Shown here piece by piece: positions 26,615 to 36,312 of a DNA stretch of 64,000 bases; position 1 is the first letter of the stretch, and the number at the start of each line of letters is the position of its first letter. Source of the DNA: QIAW01 sp035487295 (lineage in GTDB: Bacteria > Acidobacteriota > Terriglobia > Terriglobales > Acidobacteriaceae); assembly GCA_035487295.1 (NCBI GenBank), contig DATHMH010000048.1:16763-80762 (forward strand), read 5' to 3'. The notes below the pieces were generated by a model. It did not search any database. It was not told the origin of the DNA and saw only the letters and a program-made list of their open reading frames with translations. The translations under genes were made by a program, and so were the position numbers.

Positions 26615-28828
26615 ATGAGTGCAGATCTAGAATTATTCGACAATGGAAATAACCGGTCGTATTCAAGTCCCCTGGCTTTTCCGGTAAAAGTGAAGAGCGC
26701 GCCCGCACCGCTGCGTCCAGCGTATACAAAGAACCCGTCCGACTGGCTGCATGCCCTGGCAATCCTGCGGAAACACCGGCGCTTATCCCTGCTCTTCGCC
26801 GGAATCGTGCTGTTCACCGTGGTCCTCGGTACTTTGCTGATGAAGCCGGTCTACGAGCCGGCAGGACGGCTGGAGATCGATCCCCCTGGTCCCGAATTGG
26901 TCACAGTGGCGAACTCAATGAATGAATCTGGAAGCCAGGAATACCTGGATACGGAAGCGAAAAACCTTGAAAGCGACGAACTGGCAGTCTCAATCATCCG
27001 CGCTCTTCACCTGGATGGCAATCCGGAGTTCGTGTCGGGCGGAAAAAGCAGCCAATCGCCCGCGGCAGCCCCGGCGAACGCCGCTGCTCCTGCGCTGACC
27101 CCGGCCGAGAACGCCGCCTTGAGGGCTTTTCATTCGCGTTTGAAAGTGAATCGTGATCCCACCAGCCGGATCATCACCGTGAGCTTTGCCGCGCATAGTC
27201 CTCAACTGGCCGCTACCGTGGTCAACACCACACTCCAGATGTTCATTGACAAGACTTACCAGAACCGGCACGACTCAATTGTCAGATCGTCGGATTTTCT
27301 CAGCTCGCAGCTCGAAGACATCCGCAAGAAACTCGACGACTCCAACAATGCGCTCGCCGCCTTCCAGCAGAAGACCGGCATCAGCGATATTGACGATACC
27401 AAGAGCACTTTTTCGGAAAAGATGGCCGACCTCAGCAGGCAGCAAACCGAGGCCGAAGGACAACGCGTTCAATTGGGCTCTGTGCTGGGCGGAGTTCAAA
27501 ACGATCATCCGGATACCCTTACCGAGGTCCACAGCAATCCCATCGTGCAGGATCTGGAAAAGCAATTGGCTGAGACCCGGGCCGAGCTTAGAAAAACGGA
27601 AGTCGTTTACGGCGAGAACCATCCGAACGTGAAGAAGCTGCAAAGCCAGGCGGATGAGCTGCAGGCCCAGTTAAACCAGCAACGGGGCTCCATTCTGCGG
27701 ATGTTAAGGGCAAACTACTCGGCGGCAGGGGTGCGGGAACGGACTCTGGCGAACGAGATCAGGTCTGCCGGAGACCAACTCAACCAGATGGCGCAGTACA
27801 GCGCGCTCAAGAAAGAAGTCCAGACGAACTCCACTTTGTACAACGATCTTTATAAGCAGGTAAAAGAAGCGGCCATTGCCGCCGGCGCGAAGGTGAGCGA
27901 TATGCAGATTGTCGACCGCGCACGCGTACTCGACAGCCCGACGCGCCCTAACATCGCAGTGAACCTTGGAGTTGGGTTACTGGCGGCTATCTTGGGCGGA
28001 ATCTTTATCGCTTTCATCCGCGAAATGTTCGATCAAAGACTGCGTACCGCCCAGGATGTCGAGAGCCTGATCGGAGACGCAGCCGTCCTGCTTCCAAGCT
28101 TCAAGGCGCCTCTGGCCGCTCCGGAGCGCAAGGTGTTCTATGAGCTGCAGGCAGCCGAGATACCGCAGAAATTCCTGCAGAGCAGGCCGGATTCTCCGGA
28201 ATCGGAGGCGCTGCAAGGGCTGATTACTTCCATCCTGCTCGCCCGGAGAGAAACTCAAAACCAGGTCCTGCTTGTCGCCTCCTCATTTGCCCGCGAGGGC
28301 AAGACGACGCTGGCGGTGAACCTCGCGCTTTCGCTTGCCCAGTACGGCCCGACCTGCATCATTGATGCCGACCTGCGCCGCCCGCGGGTGGCCAAGGTGT
28401 TCCGCGTCTCCGACCGGCCCGGGTTGAGCGAGTTGCTGACCAACCGGGCCTCTCTCGATGAAGCGCTTCACAGTGCTCCTGACACGGAGAACGTCCAGAT
28501 CATTCCCGCTGGAGCGGAAACCAAATCTGCCGCCTCCATGGTAGGTTCGGAAGCCATGCGCGAGCTGGTTCAGGAACTGCGCCAGCAGTTCCATTCTGTG
28601 ATCATTGATTCACCGCCTATCTTGCCCTATGCCGATGGACGCTCTCTCTCGACTTTGGCCGATGGCGTGATCTTTGTCTGCCGTTCCGGCGTAACCACGC
28701 GCGAGGCATTCCTGCGCAGCCAGGAAGTCCTTAGAAAACTCAAAGGCGCGCCCATCCTGGAGGTGGTCCTGAATGCCGCTCCCTTCCAGAGCGGGAAAGA
28801 ATGGCAGTACCAGTACGATTACAAATAA
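26615..28828 (+). CDS. Wzc-like polysaccharide copolymerase with bacterial tyrosine kinase
   Basis: A 737-residue inner-membrane protein. The first helix (about 60-80) and a second near residue 455 flank a long periplasmic coiled-coil region (about 80-450), the Wzz/GumC chain-length domain. The cytoplasmic BY-kinase has Walker A (SSFAREGKTT, about residue 552), Walker A' (IIDADLRRPR) and Walker B (VIIDSPP). The tail reads WQYQYDYK, a small tyrosine cluster that could autophosphorylate. In the family, cycles of phosphorylation control chain length and export with Wza. The exporter gene lies at the far end of the locus. Confidence 0.92.
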   Translation: MSADLELFDNGNNRSYSSPLAFPVKVKSAPAPLRPAYTKNPSDWLHALAILRKHRRLSLLFAGIVLFTVVLGTLLMKPVYEPAGRLEIDPPGPELVTVANSMNESGSQEYLDTEAKNLESDELAVSIIRALHLDGNPEFVSGGKSSQSPAAAPANAAAPALTPAENAALRAFHSRLKVNRDPTSRIITVSFAAHSPQLAATVVNTTLQMFIDKTYQNRHDSIVRSSDFLSSQLEDIRKKLDDSNNALAAFQQKTGISDIDDTKSTFSEKMADLSRQQTEAEGQRVQLGSVLGGVQNDHPDTLTEVHSNPIVQDLEKQLAETRAELRKTEVVYGENHPNVKKLQSQADELQAQLNQQRGSILRMLRANYSAAGVRERTLANEIRSAGDQLNQMAQYSALKKEVQTNSTLYNDLYKQVKEAAIAAGAKVSDMQIVDRARVLDSPTRPNIAVNLGVGLLAAILGGIFIAFIREMFDQRLRTAQDVESLIGDAAVLLPSFKAPLAAPERKVFYELQAAEIPQKFLQSRPDSPESEALQGLITSILLARRETQNQVLLVASSFAREGKTTLAVNLALSLAQYGPTCIIDADLRRPRVAKVFRVSDRPGLSELLTNRASLDEALHSAPDTENVQIIPAGAETKSAASMVGSEAMRELVQELRQQFHSVIIDSPPILPYADGRSLSTLADGVIFVCRSGVTTREAFLRSQEVLRKLKGAPILEVVLNAAPFQSGKEWQYQYDYK

Positions 28829-28879
28829 CTCATTTAAATGCGGGGGATTTCTTTACCTTTCGGCATGACACCCAAAATT

Positions 28880-30148
28880 ATGAAGAGTGATTTCATTCCG
28901 TTTCACCGTCCTTCGATTGGCAAAGAAGAGGCCGAGGCGGTGCAGCAAGTGCTTGCCTCAAAGTGGTTGACCACCGGTCCGCGGGCCCAGCAATTTGAGC
29001 GGGAGTTCGCAGAGTATATAGGTTGTAAGTATGCGCTGGCGGTGAATTCAGCAACCGCCGCCCTGCAGTTGGCGCTGGATGCCATTCAGCTCGCTCCCGG
29101 CGATGAGGTACTGCTGCCTTCCTACACCTTTACCGCCACCGCGGAAGTCGCAACCTATTTCGGAGCGCGTCCCGTCTTGTGTGACAGCGTGGTGGGCGGT
29201 TTTAACCTGGATGTCGCCGACGCAGCCCGGCGCATCACCGGCAAAACCCGCGCCATTATTCCGGTCCACGTCGCCGGTGAGCCTTGCGATCTGGAAGCCA
29301 TTCATACCCTGGCACAGGCGAGCGGCTTGCATGTGATCGAAGATGCCGCCCACGCTCTGCCGGCCACGTATCGGGGCCGCAGGATCGGGGCTATCTCTGA
29401 ATTAACGGCATTCAGCTTTTACGCCACCAAGACCATCACCACGGGCGAAGGCGGCATGCTGACCACCAACAAGGAAGAATATGCGCACCGCGCCTCCATG
29501 ATGCGTCTGCATGGCATTAGCGGAGATGCCTGGAAGCGCTATGCCAAGAACGGCTCCTGGTATTACGAGGTCCAGGATGCGGGGTATAAGCTCAACCTCC
29601 CAGACATTTTGGCCGCGCTGGGGCAGGCCCAACTCAAGAAGGCAGATGAATTCTGCAAGCTTCGGCGCGCCATTGCAGCACGCTACATGCAGCGCTTCGC
29701 GGCTCTGCCTGAAATTGAATGTCCTCCGGCGGGCGAGCGGGCGCGAGACCATTCCTGGCACTTGTTCATTCTCCGCATCCGTCCCGATCTCCTTACGATT
29801 GACCGGGCAGCCTTTATCGAAGAGCTCCGCGAACTAGGCATCGGCACCAGCGTGCACTTTATCCCATTGCATTTGCATCCTTATTATGCGCGGACTTACG
29901 GTTATAAGCCGCATGATTTGCCCAACGCGACAGATGCCTATTCGCGCTGCATTTCTCTCCCCATCTTCCCCGATATGAGCGAGCACGAAGTGCAACGGGT
30001 GATCGAGGCCGTGTTGCAGGTGACATCGAAGAACCGGAAAACTTTATGGGCACTGGGTGAGCCAGAGGCCAGCGTTGTCGCATTCGAACCGAGGGCAAGC
30101 GCGCAGCAGAGAAGGGTTGTGAACCCCTTGGATAGACGGGCGAGCTGA
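28880..30148 (+). CDS. DegT/DnrJ/EryC1 PLP-dependent sugar aminotransferase
   Basis: About 422 residues from ATG 28880. Upstream in-frame ATGs at 28838 and 28865 are possible, but the family usually begins just before IPFHRPSIGKEE. The PLP lysine is K184 in FYATKTITTGEGG, with VIEDAAHALP before it. Members add an amino group to 4-keto sugar nucleotides. With the 4,6-dehydratase upstream it would make a UDP-4-amino-4,6-dideoxy sugar, as PglE does after PglF. A C-terminal tail of about 30 residues is not family-typical. The stop overlaps the next start by one base. Confidence 0.9.
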   Translation: MKSDFIPFHRPSIGKEEAEAVQQVLASKWLTTGPRAQQFEREFAEYIGCKYALAVNSATAALQLALDAIQLAPGDEVLLPSYTFTATAEVATYFGARPVLCDSVVGGFNLDVADAARRITGKTRAIIPVHVAGEPCDLEAIHTLAQASGLHVIEDAAHALPATYRGRRIGAISELTAFSFYATKTITTGEGGMLTTNKEEYAHRASMMRLHGISGDAWKRYAKNGSWYYEVQDAGYKLNLPDILAALGQAQLKKADEFCKLRRAIAARYMQRFAALPEIECPPAGERARDHSWHLFILRIRPDLLTIDRAAFIEELRELGIGTSVHFIPLHLHPYYARTYGYKPHDLPNATDAYSRCISLPIFPDMSEHEVQRVIEAVLQVTSKNRKTLWALGEPEASVVAFEPRASAQQRRVVNPLDRRAS

Positions 30149-30831
30149 TGGGAGCTTCAACTCTGCAACAGCAGTTCCGCCCTGGACTCTCACCAGCGGC
30201 GGAGCAAAACGGCATCAGCCCGTGGTGTACTTCTGTGGGCAAGCGCCTGCTCGATCTTAGTGTCGCCGCCATGGGGACAGTCATAGTGCTGCCGCTCATG
30301 GGCGCTATTGCTCTTCTCGTGAAGTTCAGCTCACCCGGTCCGGTGCTGTTTCGGCAAAGGCGGCTGGGCCGCGACGGCGTGGAATTTGAATTCCTGAAAT
30401 TCCGCACCATGGTTCATGGTGGGCATCGGAATGGACCAGGCGTGACCACAAAGGGAGATGCCCGCGTGACCACCCTGGGCGCGGTTTTGCGCAAGTGGAA
30501 ACTCGACGAGCTGCCACAATTGTTCCATGTGCTTTCCGGCAAAATGAGCCTGGTGGGCCCGCGGCCCGACTTGCCGAAATATTTTTTTGCGCTCGACGCA
30601 AAACAACTCCGGGTGTTGGCTTTGCGCCCGGGGGTTACAGGAAAGGCCTCGATCTGCTTTCGCCATGAAGAAGAGGTCCTCTCTCGCGCGCGGGAGGGGG
30701 AGTTGGAAGACTTTTATGTGGCCCAGGTCCTTCCTCTAAAAATCCGGCTTGACCTGGAATATGCCCAGACCGCCAGCCTGTTGAGTGACGCACGGATTCT
30801 ATTCCAGACTTTCATGAAACTTTTCTGCTAA
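30148..30831 (+). CDS. Initiating phosphoglycosyl transferase (WcaJ/PglC-type sugar transferase)
   Basis: A 227-residue monotopic phosphoglycosyl transferase. One N-terminal membrane segment (about 38-62) precedes FRQRRLGRDGVEFEFLKFRTM, KLDELPQLFHVLSGKMSLVGPRP and further catalytic motifs with the Asp-Glu pair (KLDELPQ). It transfers a sugar phosphate from a UDP-sugar to undecaprenyl phosphate, starting each repeat unit. Its small size is PglC-like, consistent with a diamino- or amino-dideoxy sugar made by the two preceding enzymes. It overlaps the aminotransferase stop by one base. Confidence 0.9.
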   Translation: MGASTLQQQFRPGLSPAAEQNGISPWCTSVGKRLLDLSVAAMGTVIVLPLMGAIALLVKFSSPGPVLFRQRRLGRDGVEFEFLKFRTMVHGGHRNGPGVTTKGDARVTTLGAVLRKWKLDELPQLFHVLSGKMSLVGPRPDLPKYFFALDAKQLRVLALRPGVTGKASICFRHEEEVLSRAREGELEDFYVAQVLPLKIRLDLEYAQTASLLSDARILFQTFMKLFC

Positions 30832-30858
30832 CGGGACAATTAGAAACAACTGGCGAAT

Positions 30859-31974
30859 ATGGCTGCGACAAATGTATTTTCGGCTGCACCCGGCTCATCG
30901 GCAGAGCGGAATGCCAGCGATGAGCATTCTCTGTTTGTGTCGGTGATTATCCCCATGCGCAATGAGGAAAAGTATATCGGCAGATGCCTGGATAGCGTAA
31001 TTGCAAACAGTTTTCCTGCTGGTCAATATGAGATTCTGGTTGTCGATGGAGAATCGACGGACCGCTCAAGAGAAATTGTCCTGGAAAAGCAATCGCAGTT
31101 TCCTAACCTGCGGCTTTTAAGCAATCCGCAGAAAATTGTTCCTCCCGGAATGAACATCGGCATCAGGCAGGCCAGGGGCCGTTACATCATTCGCATGGAC
31201 GCCCACTCCGAATATCCGCCCGATTACATCGCCAACTGTGTCGCCGAACTTGAACGTACAGGCGCCGCTAATGTTGGCGGCCGGTGGATAACCAAACCGG
31301 GCGCAGACTCTGCGATGGCAAAAACAATAGCATTCATCACGCAGAGCCCCGTCGTGGTGGGCAATGCACTTTACCGTTTGGGCAAAGGGGATTGCTATGT
31401 GGATACAGTTCCATTCGGGGCCTTTCGCCGGGAGATTTTCGACCAGACCGGGCTTTTTCGCGAGGACCTGGTTCGCCACCAGGATTATGAGCTGAATGCG
31501 CGCATTCGCAAGGCAGGCGGTAAGATTTTTTTATCTCCCAGGATTTACAACATCTATTACAACGTCCCAACCTGCAAGAAGTTCATGCGCCAGGCATACC
31601 TGAACGGCTTATGGTGCGCCCGCGCCTGGATTCGCTATCCGGTCTGCTTTTGCTGGCGGCACGGTGTGCCTTTGCTGTTCGCGCTCGGTTTTCTTTTCCT
31701 GATATTTTCCGGGTTCCTGATGCGGCCGCTCTTCTGGCCGGCGCTTGCTATGTTAGGCCTTTATGGGCTTTCGTCTTTGACCCTTGGTTTTCGCGCAGCA
31801 ATGCAATACGGATGGAAATATTTTTTCCTGGCTCCCGCCCTCATGTTTTCTTATCACTTCGTTTACGGTATCTCGACCCTGTTTGGGTTCTTCGATGCTG
31901 TGCTGCGCATGTGGCGAGTCCCGCAGGGCGGAAGCGCAGCAGGGGAGCAAAGCAAAGCACTGCGAAACCCCTAG
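30859..31974 (+). CDS. Family 2 glycosyltransferase (ExoA-like)
   Basis: A 371-residue GT2 enzyme. The N-terminal GT-A domain has VSVIIPMRNEEKYIGRCLDS, VVDGESTDRS, and the metal-binding MDAHSEYP (DxH in place of DxD, common in ExoA relatives). Two to three C-terminal hydrophobic segments (about 260-345) tether it to the membrane. It probably adds a sugar to the lipid-linked repeat unit on the cytoplasmic side. It stands 27 bases after the phosphoglycosyl transferase. Confidence 0.9.
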   Translation: MAATNVFSAAPGSSAERNASDEHSLFVSVIIPMRNEEKYIGRCLDSVIANSFPAGQYEILVVDGESTDRSREIVLEKQSQFPNLRLLSNPQKIVPPGMNIGIRQARGRYIIRMDAHSEYPPDYIANCVAELERTGAANVGGRWITKPGADSAMAKTIAFITQSPVVVGNALYRLGKGDCYVDTVPFGAFRREIFDQTGLFREDLVRHQDYELNARIRKAGGKIFLSPRIYNIYYNVPTCKKFMRQAYLNGLWCARAWIRYPVCFCWRHGVPLLFALGFLFLIFSGFLMRPLFWPALAMLGLYGLSSLTLGFRAAMQYGWKYFFLAPALMFSYHFVYGISTLFGFFDAVLRMWRVPQGGSAAGEQSKALRNP

Positions 31975-32019
31975 AAATACTCCGAGCCTCCCAGTTCTTC
32001 TAATTTCCCAGTCCGTCAA

Positions 32020-33546
32020 ATGAACCCACCTATGGCAACTGCAGCTAACGCAGAAATCAGTGTTGCAGAAAATCAACAAACAACGGCTGATCCCGCGCTC
32101 CAGCACTCCCGGCTCCGCAAGATGGCCAAGGCCTTCGCCTGGACGGGAAGCGGAATGTGGGCGACCCAGCTATTTACCTGGATTGCCACATTCACCGTCG
32201 CCCGCATCCTTACCCCGGCCGATTACGGTCTGATCGGGATGGCAAACATTTATATCGGACTGGTCCTCGAAGTGAGCGAGTTCGGGCTTGGCATGACCGT
32301 TATCAATCTCCAGGACCTGACCGAAGAACAGACGGGGCAGATCAATACATTGGCCATCATTCTCGGGGTGGTGGCGTTTTTACTTTCCTGCGCAGTCGCT
32401 TACCCTTTGGGAGCGTTTTTTCACAGCTCGCGTTTGCCCATGCTTCTCATGGCCATGAGCGTGATGTTTGTAATCACCTCCTTCAAGACTGTGCCGGCGG
32501 CGCTCCTGCAGCGGGAGATGCAATTCAAAACCCTGGCAAAAATTGAGATTGCCTCTTATATCTCTTATGCGGTGAGCACGCTGATTTCCGCTTTCCTCGG
32601 TTTTGGATACTGGTGCCTGGCGATTGGATTGGTGACAATGGTCTCCGTCGCTACGATCCTGACTTTATGGCAACGGCATCCCCGCTTCTTCTGGCCGCGG
32701 ATAAGTTCTTTGCGATACCCCATCAAGTTCAGCCGCCAGATTCTCGGAACTGGTCTGGCATGGTACAGCTACTCTAATTCCGATTTCCTTGCGGCAGGCA
32801 GGGTATTGGGCCAGTCTGCCCTGGGGGCGTACACCCTGGCGTGGAACATGGCCAGCGCCCCCGTGGATAAAATCACCAACCTGATGCAGAAAGTTGTGCC
32901 TGCGTTTTTTGCGGCAGCTTATCAGGAAAAAGAAGCGCTACGCAGTTATCTGCTCACCTTGGTTGAAGCCGTCACCCTTTTTATCCTGCCGCTGACTCTC
33001 TGCCTGGCCCTGGTGGCCGATCAGTTTGTCTCTCTCGTTCTGGGAGCGAAATGGATGCCGGTCGTCCTGCCTTTGCGCATCCTGCTCTGTTATGCCACCG
33101 TGCGGGCGCTCACCAATATTTTCGGTCCGCTGCTGAATGCCAAGAGGCAGGCGCATTTCATCATGTGGGCGAATATTGCGGCCGCAGTCTACTTCCCGAT
33201 CGGGTTTTTCATCGGAGCGCATTGGGGCACAACCGGCGTGGCTGCTGCCTGGGTTGTTCTCTATCCGTTCCTGGCTGCCCCCCTTTTTTGGCGCTCCTTT
33301 CGCGAAATCGAATTGCGCCCCGCGCAATATCTGCGCGCTTTGTGGCCGGCCGTCAGCGGCAGCATCGTCATGTGCGCAACCTTGATATCGCTCCGTTATT
33401 TTTTGCCAGCACGTTTTCCGCTGATCGTTCGATTGGCGGCAGAAATTGTTGCTGGAGCCCTAGCCTACATTCTGAGCATGCTGATGCTCCACGCGAAAGA
33501 TATGCGCAAGCTTTATCAGATTGTCCGGCCGAATATGCACGCATAG
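32020..33546 (+). CDS. Wzx-type lipid-linked oligosaccharide flippase
   Basis: A 508-residue protein of the MOP/WzxC flippase superfamily with 12-14 helices, starting with the typical FAWTGSGMWATQLFTWIATFTVARILTPADYGLIG. It should move the undecaprenyl-linked repeat unit to the periplasmic face for Wzy. The ATG at 32020 has a second in-frame ATG four codons later. The first 50 residues are a soluble extension. It is followed 12 bases later by the polymerase. Confidence 0.92.
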   Translation: MNPPMATAANAEISVAENQQTTADPALQHSRLRKMAKAFAWTGSGMWATQLFTWIATFTVARILTPADYGLIGMANIYIGLVLEVSEFGLGMTVINLQDLTEEQTGQINTLAIILGVVAFLLSCAVAYPLGAFFHSSRLPMLLMAMSVMFVITSFKTVPAALLQREMQFKTLAKIEIASYISYAVSTLISAFLGFGYWCLAIGLVTMVSVATILTLWQRHPRFFWPRISSLRYPIKFSRQILGTGLAWYSYSNSDFLAAGRVLGQSALGAYTLAWNMASAPVDKITNLMQKVVPAFFAAAYQEKEALRSYLLTLVEAVTLFILPLTLCLALVADQFVSLVLGAKWMPVVLPLRILLCYATVRALTNIFGPLLNAKRQAHFIMWANIAAAVYFPIGFFIGAHWGTTGVAAAWVVLYPFLAAPLFWRSFREIELRPAQYLRALWPAVSGSIVMCATLISLRYFLPARFPLIVRLAAEIVAGALAYILSMLMLHAKDMRKLYQIVRPNMHA

Positions 33547-33558
33547 AAGAGGCAAGAT

Positions 33559-34944
33559 ATGCAAAATCGAGGAATGTCGAAGTCGCTGCTCATGGGGGCA
33601 GGAACAGTCACGGGTATTGCAGTCCTGCTGGGTTTGCTGGTTGCCGGGAATGCCTGGCTCCCGCTGGCCGCAGTTGCCGGACTTGCCCTATTGGTCCTGT
33701 GGCCGGCACACATGTGGCTGGGCGTGTTTGTCTCTCTGGTCCCATTCGACAACGCGTCTTTGGTGCAGGCTGGAACAAACAGCCTGACGGCCACCTCGAT
33801 TGCAGGTTTGATTGCGATGCTTACCCTTGTGGGGTGGTCTATCGCATTGGGCCGCTTTCGCCTGCCATCACGGTTATCAATGCTGTGGCTGATATTCATT
33901 GCGTGGCAGGCCTGTAGCGTGCTCTGGGCGGTCGATCAGAATATAGCCACCGAGCGGCTGCCAACCATGGCCAGCCTATTCCTGTTTTACATGGTGGTGA
34001 CCTGCTGCGAGTTTTCTGAGCGGGAAATCACGCGTATCGCCCGGTTTACAATTTTTGGCGGCTGCGTGGCGGCGGCCATTTGTCTTTATCTTTTTCACAA
34101 CGGAGTCTTCTGGCGGAACACTACCATGCGAGGCACGGTTGCCTTCGGGAGCCAGCAGATCGAATCCAATGTCTTTGCCGCGGGCCTGCTCCTGCCTCTC
34201 TCTCTGGTAATCGGGGAGTTCCTTACGGCAAAACGTTGGGGCTCCAAGCTTCTGCTTATTTCTTGTGCGTTTGTGATTGCACTGGGCATCTTCTACACTA
34301 CCTCGCGCGGCGCGCTGCTCGCGGTGATGGTGATGATTCTGTTTTATGTGTGTAAAACGGGGATAAGCTGGCGTGTACTGGCGGCGCCCATACTCCTGGG
34401 ACTTGCGCTGTTGCTCGCGCCAGGATTTTTGTTCACCCGGCTGCTGGAGGCGGGAATGACCGGGGGAGCGGGAAGGCTCTATATCTGGCAGACAGGTCTG
34501 GCGGCCTTCAAAGATTATTTCGCGGTTGGGGCTGGGGTAGACAATTTCTCGGTCATCTATAACGAGTACGCGGGGAAGGCCACTCACTTTGCAGGGCTGA
34601 ACCGAGAGCCGCACAACACCTTTCTTGAGGTCGCCGTGGAATCGGGAGTGATCGGGCTACTGTTATTTATTCTTGTGATCGCTTCACACTTACGCCAGGC
34701 CTGGCAGCGGGAGGCATTGGTGTCTGGAGCCGAACGCGTTCGGCTTGTAGCCTGCGAAAGCGCAGCCTGGGGGATGTTGGTGGCGTCGTTTTTCCTGCAT
34801 TTACTTTGGTTCAAAGAATACTGGGTTATATGGATGATGCTTGCCATCTGCTCTCGCGCACCCCGTAAAGAGGTTCCGCAGTTCGCTCCAGTCCGGCGCA
34901 TGACGAGGGTTGCATCGCCTGAGGTGGTACAGGTTGGCGCCTGA
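33559..34944 (+). CDS. Wzy-like O-antigen/exopolysaccharide polymerase (O-antigen ligase domain)
   Basis: A 461-residue membrane protein with about 11-12 helices. It has a large periplasmic loop containing RLYIWQTGLAAFKDYFAVGAGVDNF and GLNREPHNTFLEVAVESG, the Wzy_C signature of O-antigen ligase/polymerase proteins. In a locus with Wzx, Wzc and Wza the expected job is polymerisation of repeat units. The conserved Arg and His of the loop are visible (NREPHN). Confidence 0.88.
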   Translation: MQNRGMSKSLLMGAGTVTGIAVLLGLLVAGNAWLPLAAVAGLALLVLWPAHMWLGVFVSLVPFDNASLVQAGTNSLTATSIAGLIAMLTLVGWSIALGRFRLPSRLSMLWLIFIAWQACSVLWAVDQNIATERLPTMASLFLFYMVVTCCEFSEREITRIARFTIFGGCVAAAICLYLFHNGVFWRNTTMRGTVAFGSQQIESNVFAAGLLLPLSLVIGEFLTAKRWGSKLLLISCAFVIALGIFYTTSRGALLAVMVMILFYVCKTGISWRVLAAPILLGLALLLAPGFLFTRLLEAGMTGGAGRLYIWQTGLAAFKDYFAVGAGVDNFSVIYNEYAGKATHFAGLNREPHNTFLEVAVESGVIGLLLFILVIASHLRQAWQREALVSGAERVRLVACESAAWGMLVASFFLHLLWFKEYWVIWMMLAICSRAPRKEVPQFAPVRRMTRVASPEVVQVGA

Positions 34945-35052
34945 CCAATTGACAAATATTCCTGGATCGCCGGTCAGGTTGCGATGCGCTGCTCAGGGTT
35001 TTTATCCTGCCTGCCGATGCTCTTCCAGTTTCACTGCTGAGAATGCTGCTAC

Positions 35053-36255
35053 ATGTTGAAAGCGCGGATATCCACGATAGCTGACTCGACCGGAGACCGG
35101 GTTGGCGATACAAAGGTATTCCATACCCTAAATGGCATGCGGGGCATCGCGGCCATTGCAGTCGTGATATGGCACGCGCCCAGTTTTTTCGGGTTTGGGC
35201 TGGGCAGCAACTATCTGGCTGTTGATCTCTTCTTTGTCCTGAGCGGGTTTGTACTGGCGCATGCTTACGAGGCGCGTTTCGAACAGGGGATGGGCGTGAG
35301 CGGCTTCATGCGGCTTCGGTTCATTCGGCTCTTTCCGCTGCTCAGTCTTGGTATTGCGATGATGCTTGCCGGCATCGTGGCGGGGTGGTCTTCCGGTGTG
35401 CATCTGGGCTGGACGCTCAAGCCCCTGATACTGTGCACGGCATTGAACATTTTGTTCATACCCGCGCCGCCCCTCACCGGATCTGCGCTTTTCCCGCTCG
35501 ACATTCCAGCGTGGTCCTTGTTCTTGGAGCTTACCGTAAACCTGCTGTATGTGGCTTTCTGGCGTTACCTCTCCAACCGTGTACTGATAGCAATTCTGGC
35601 CGCTGCATCCGTCGCTCTCATTATCTGTGCGGGCGTGTTTGGCGATCTGGGTGGAGGCTGGGAATGGCCGACTCTGGGGGTCGGTTTTGCGCGGGTCTTG
35701 TTCAGCTTTCCTGCAGGAGTGTTGATCTATCGCCGCACGCGGAATTTGCGTCTGATCCGGTCGAACGGGCTGTTGGTGATCGCGGCCATGGTGTTGGTTT
35801 TTGCCATGAACCCCGTAGTATCGCGAGTAGCTTTCGACGTAGTCGCTGTGGTCCTGGTGTTTCCCGCGCTGGTTATCGCTGGCTCGCTGGCCCGCCCGCC
35901 GGCACGCGTAGTTCCCCTTTACACTTTCCTGGGTGCTACCTCCTATGGCGTATATGCCATTCACGATCCATTAATAAGGATAGTGAACGGCATTGTAGTC
36001 CATCGCATGGGAGACAATATGAAACACTTCGCGCCCTGGGCGGGATTTGGATTGACCGCCGGACTACTGGTCCTTGTCTGGTTGCTGGATAGACACTTTG
36101 ATGCTCCCATGAGGCGCTGGTTATTGTCCCTTCATGTGCGGCCCGCTCCTATTGCCGAGATGCCATCCAAGGTCGTTGGTGCGGCCGGTGTCGAGGGGTT
36201 GCGTGGCGAGATACGGCAGTACGGAACCGAGGCTAGTTACCATCATCCGCGCTGA
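35053..36255 (+). CDS. Acyltransferase family 3 membrane protein (OafA/ExoZ-like)
   Basis: A 400-residue protein with about ten helices. The N-terminus holds LNGMRGIAAIAVVIWHAPS, with the catalytic His of this family, followed by YLAVDLFFVLSGFVLAHAYE. Such enzymes O-acetylate or O-succinylate polysaccharides across the inner membrane. It lies 108 bases after the polymerase and is the last + strand gene before the beta-helix pair. A soluble tail of about 40 residues follows the last helix. Confidence 0.9.
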   Translation: MLKARISTIADSTGDRVGDTKVFHTLNGMRGIAAIAVVIWHAPSFFGFGLGSNYLAVDLFFVLSGFVLAHAYEARFEQGMGVSGFMRLRFIRLFPLLSLGIAMMLAGIVAGWSSGVHLGWTLKPLILCTALNILFIPAPPLTGSALFPLDIPAWSLFLELTVNLLYVAFWRYLSNRVLIAILAAASVALIICAGVFGDLGGGWEWPTLGVGFARVLFSFPAGVLIYRRTRNLRLIRSNGLLVIAAMVLVFAMNPVVSRVAFDVVAVVLVFPALVIAGSLARPPARVVPLYTFLGATSYGVYAIHDPLIRIVNGIVVHRMGDNMKHFAPWAGFGLTAGLLVLVWLLDRHFDAPMRRWLLSLHVRPAPIAEMPSKVVGAAGVEGLRGEIRQYGTEASYHHPR

Positions 36256-36261
36256 AAAAAT

Positions 36262-36291
36262 ACAACGCCGGCAATTTTTCGCCGGCGTTGT
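36262..36291. terminator. Bidirectional-looking terminator between convergent genes
   Basis: A perfect 11-bp stem ACAACGCCGGC / GCCGGCGTTGT with an 8-base T-rich loop lies between the acyltransferase stop and the minus-strand beta-helix stop. Read on the minus strand, it is followed by TATTTTTTC, so it is a good intrinsic terminator for the beta-helix gene. On the + strand the T-tract is missing. Confidence 0.8.
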
Positions 36292-36312
36292 AAGAGTTGT
36301 TATCGGTAATGG

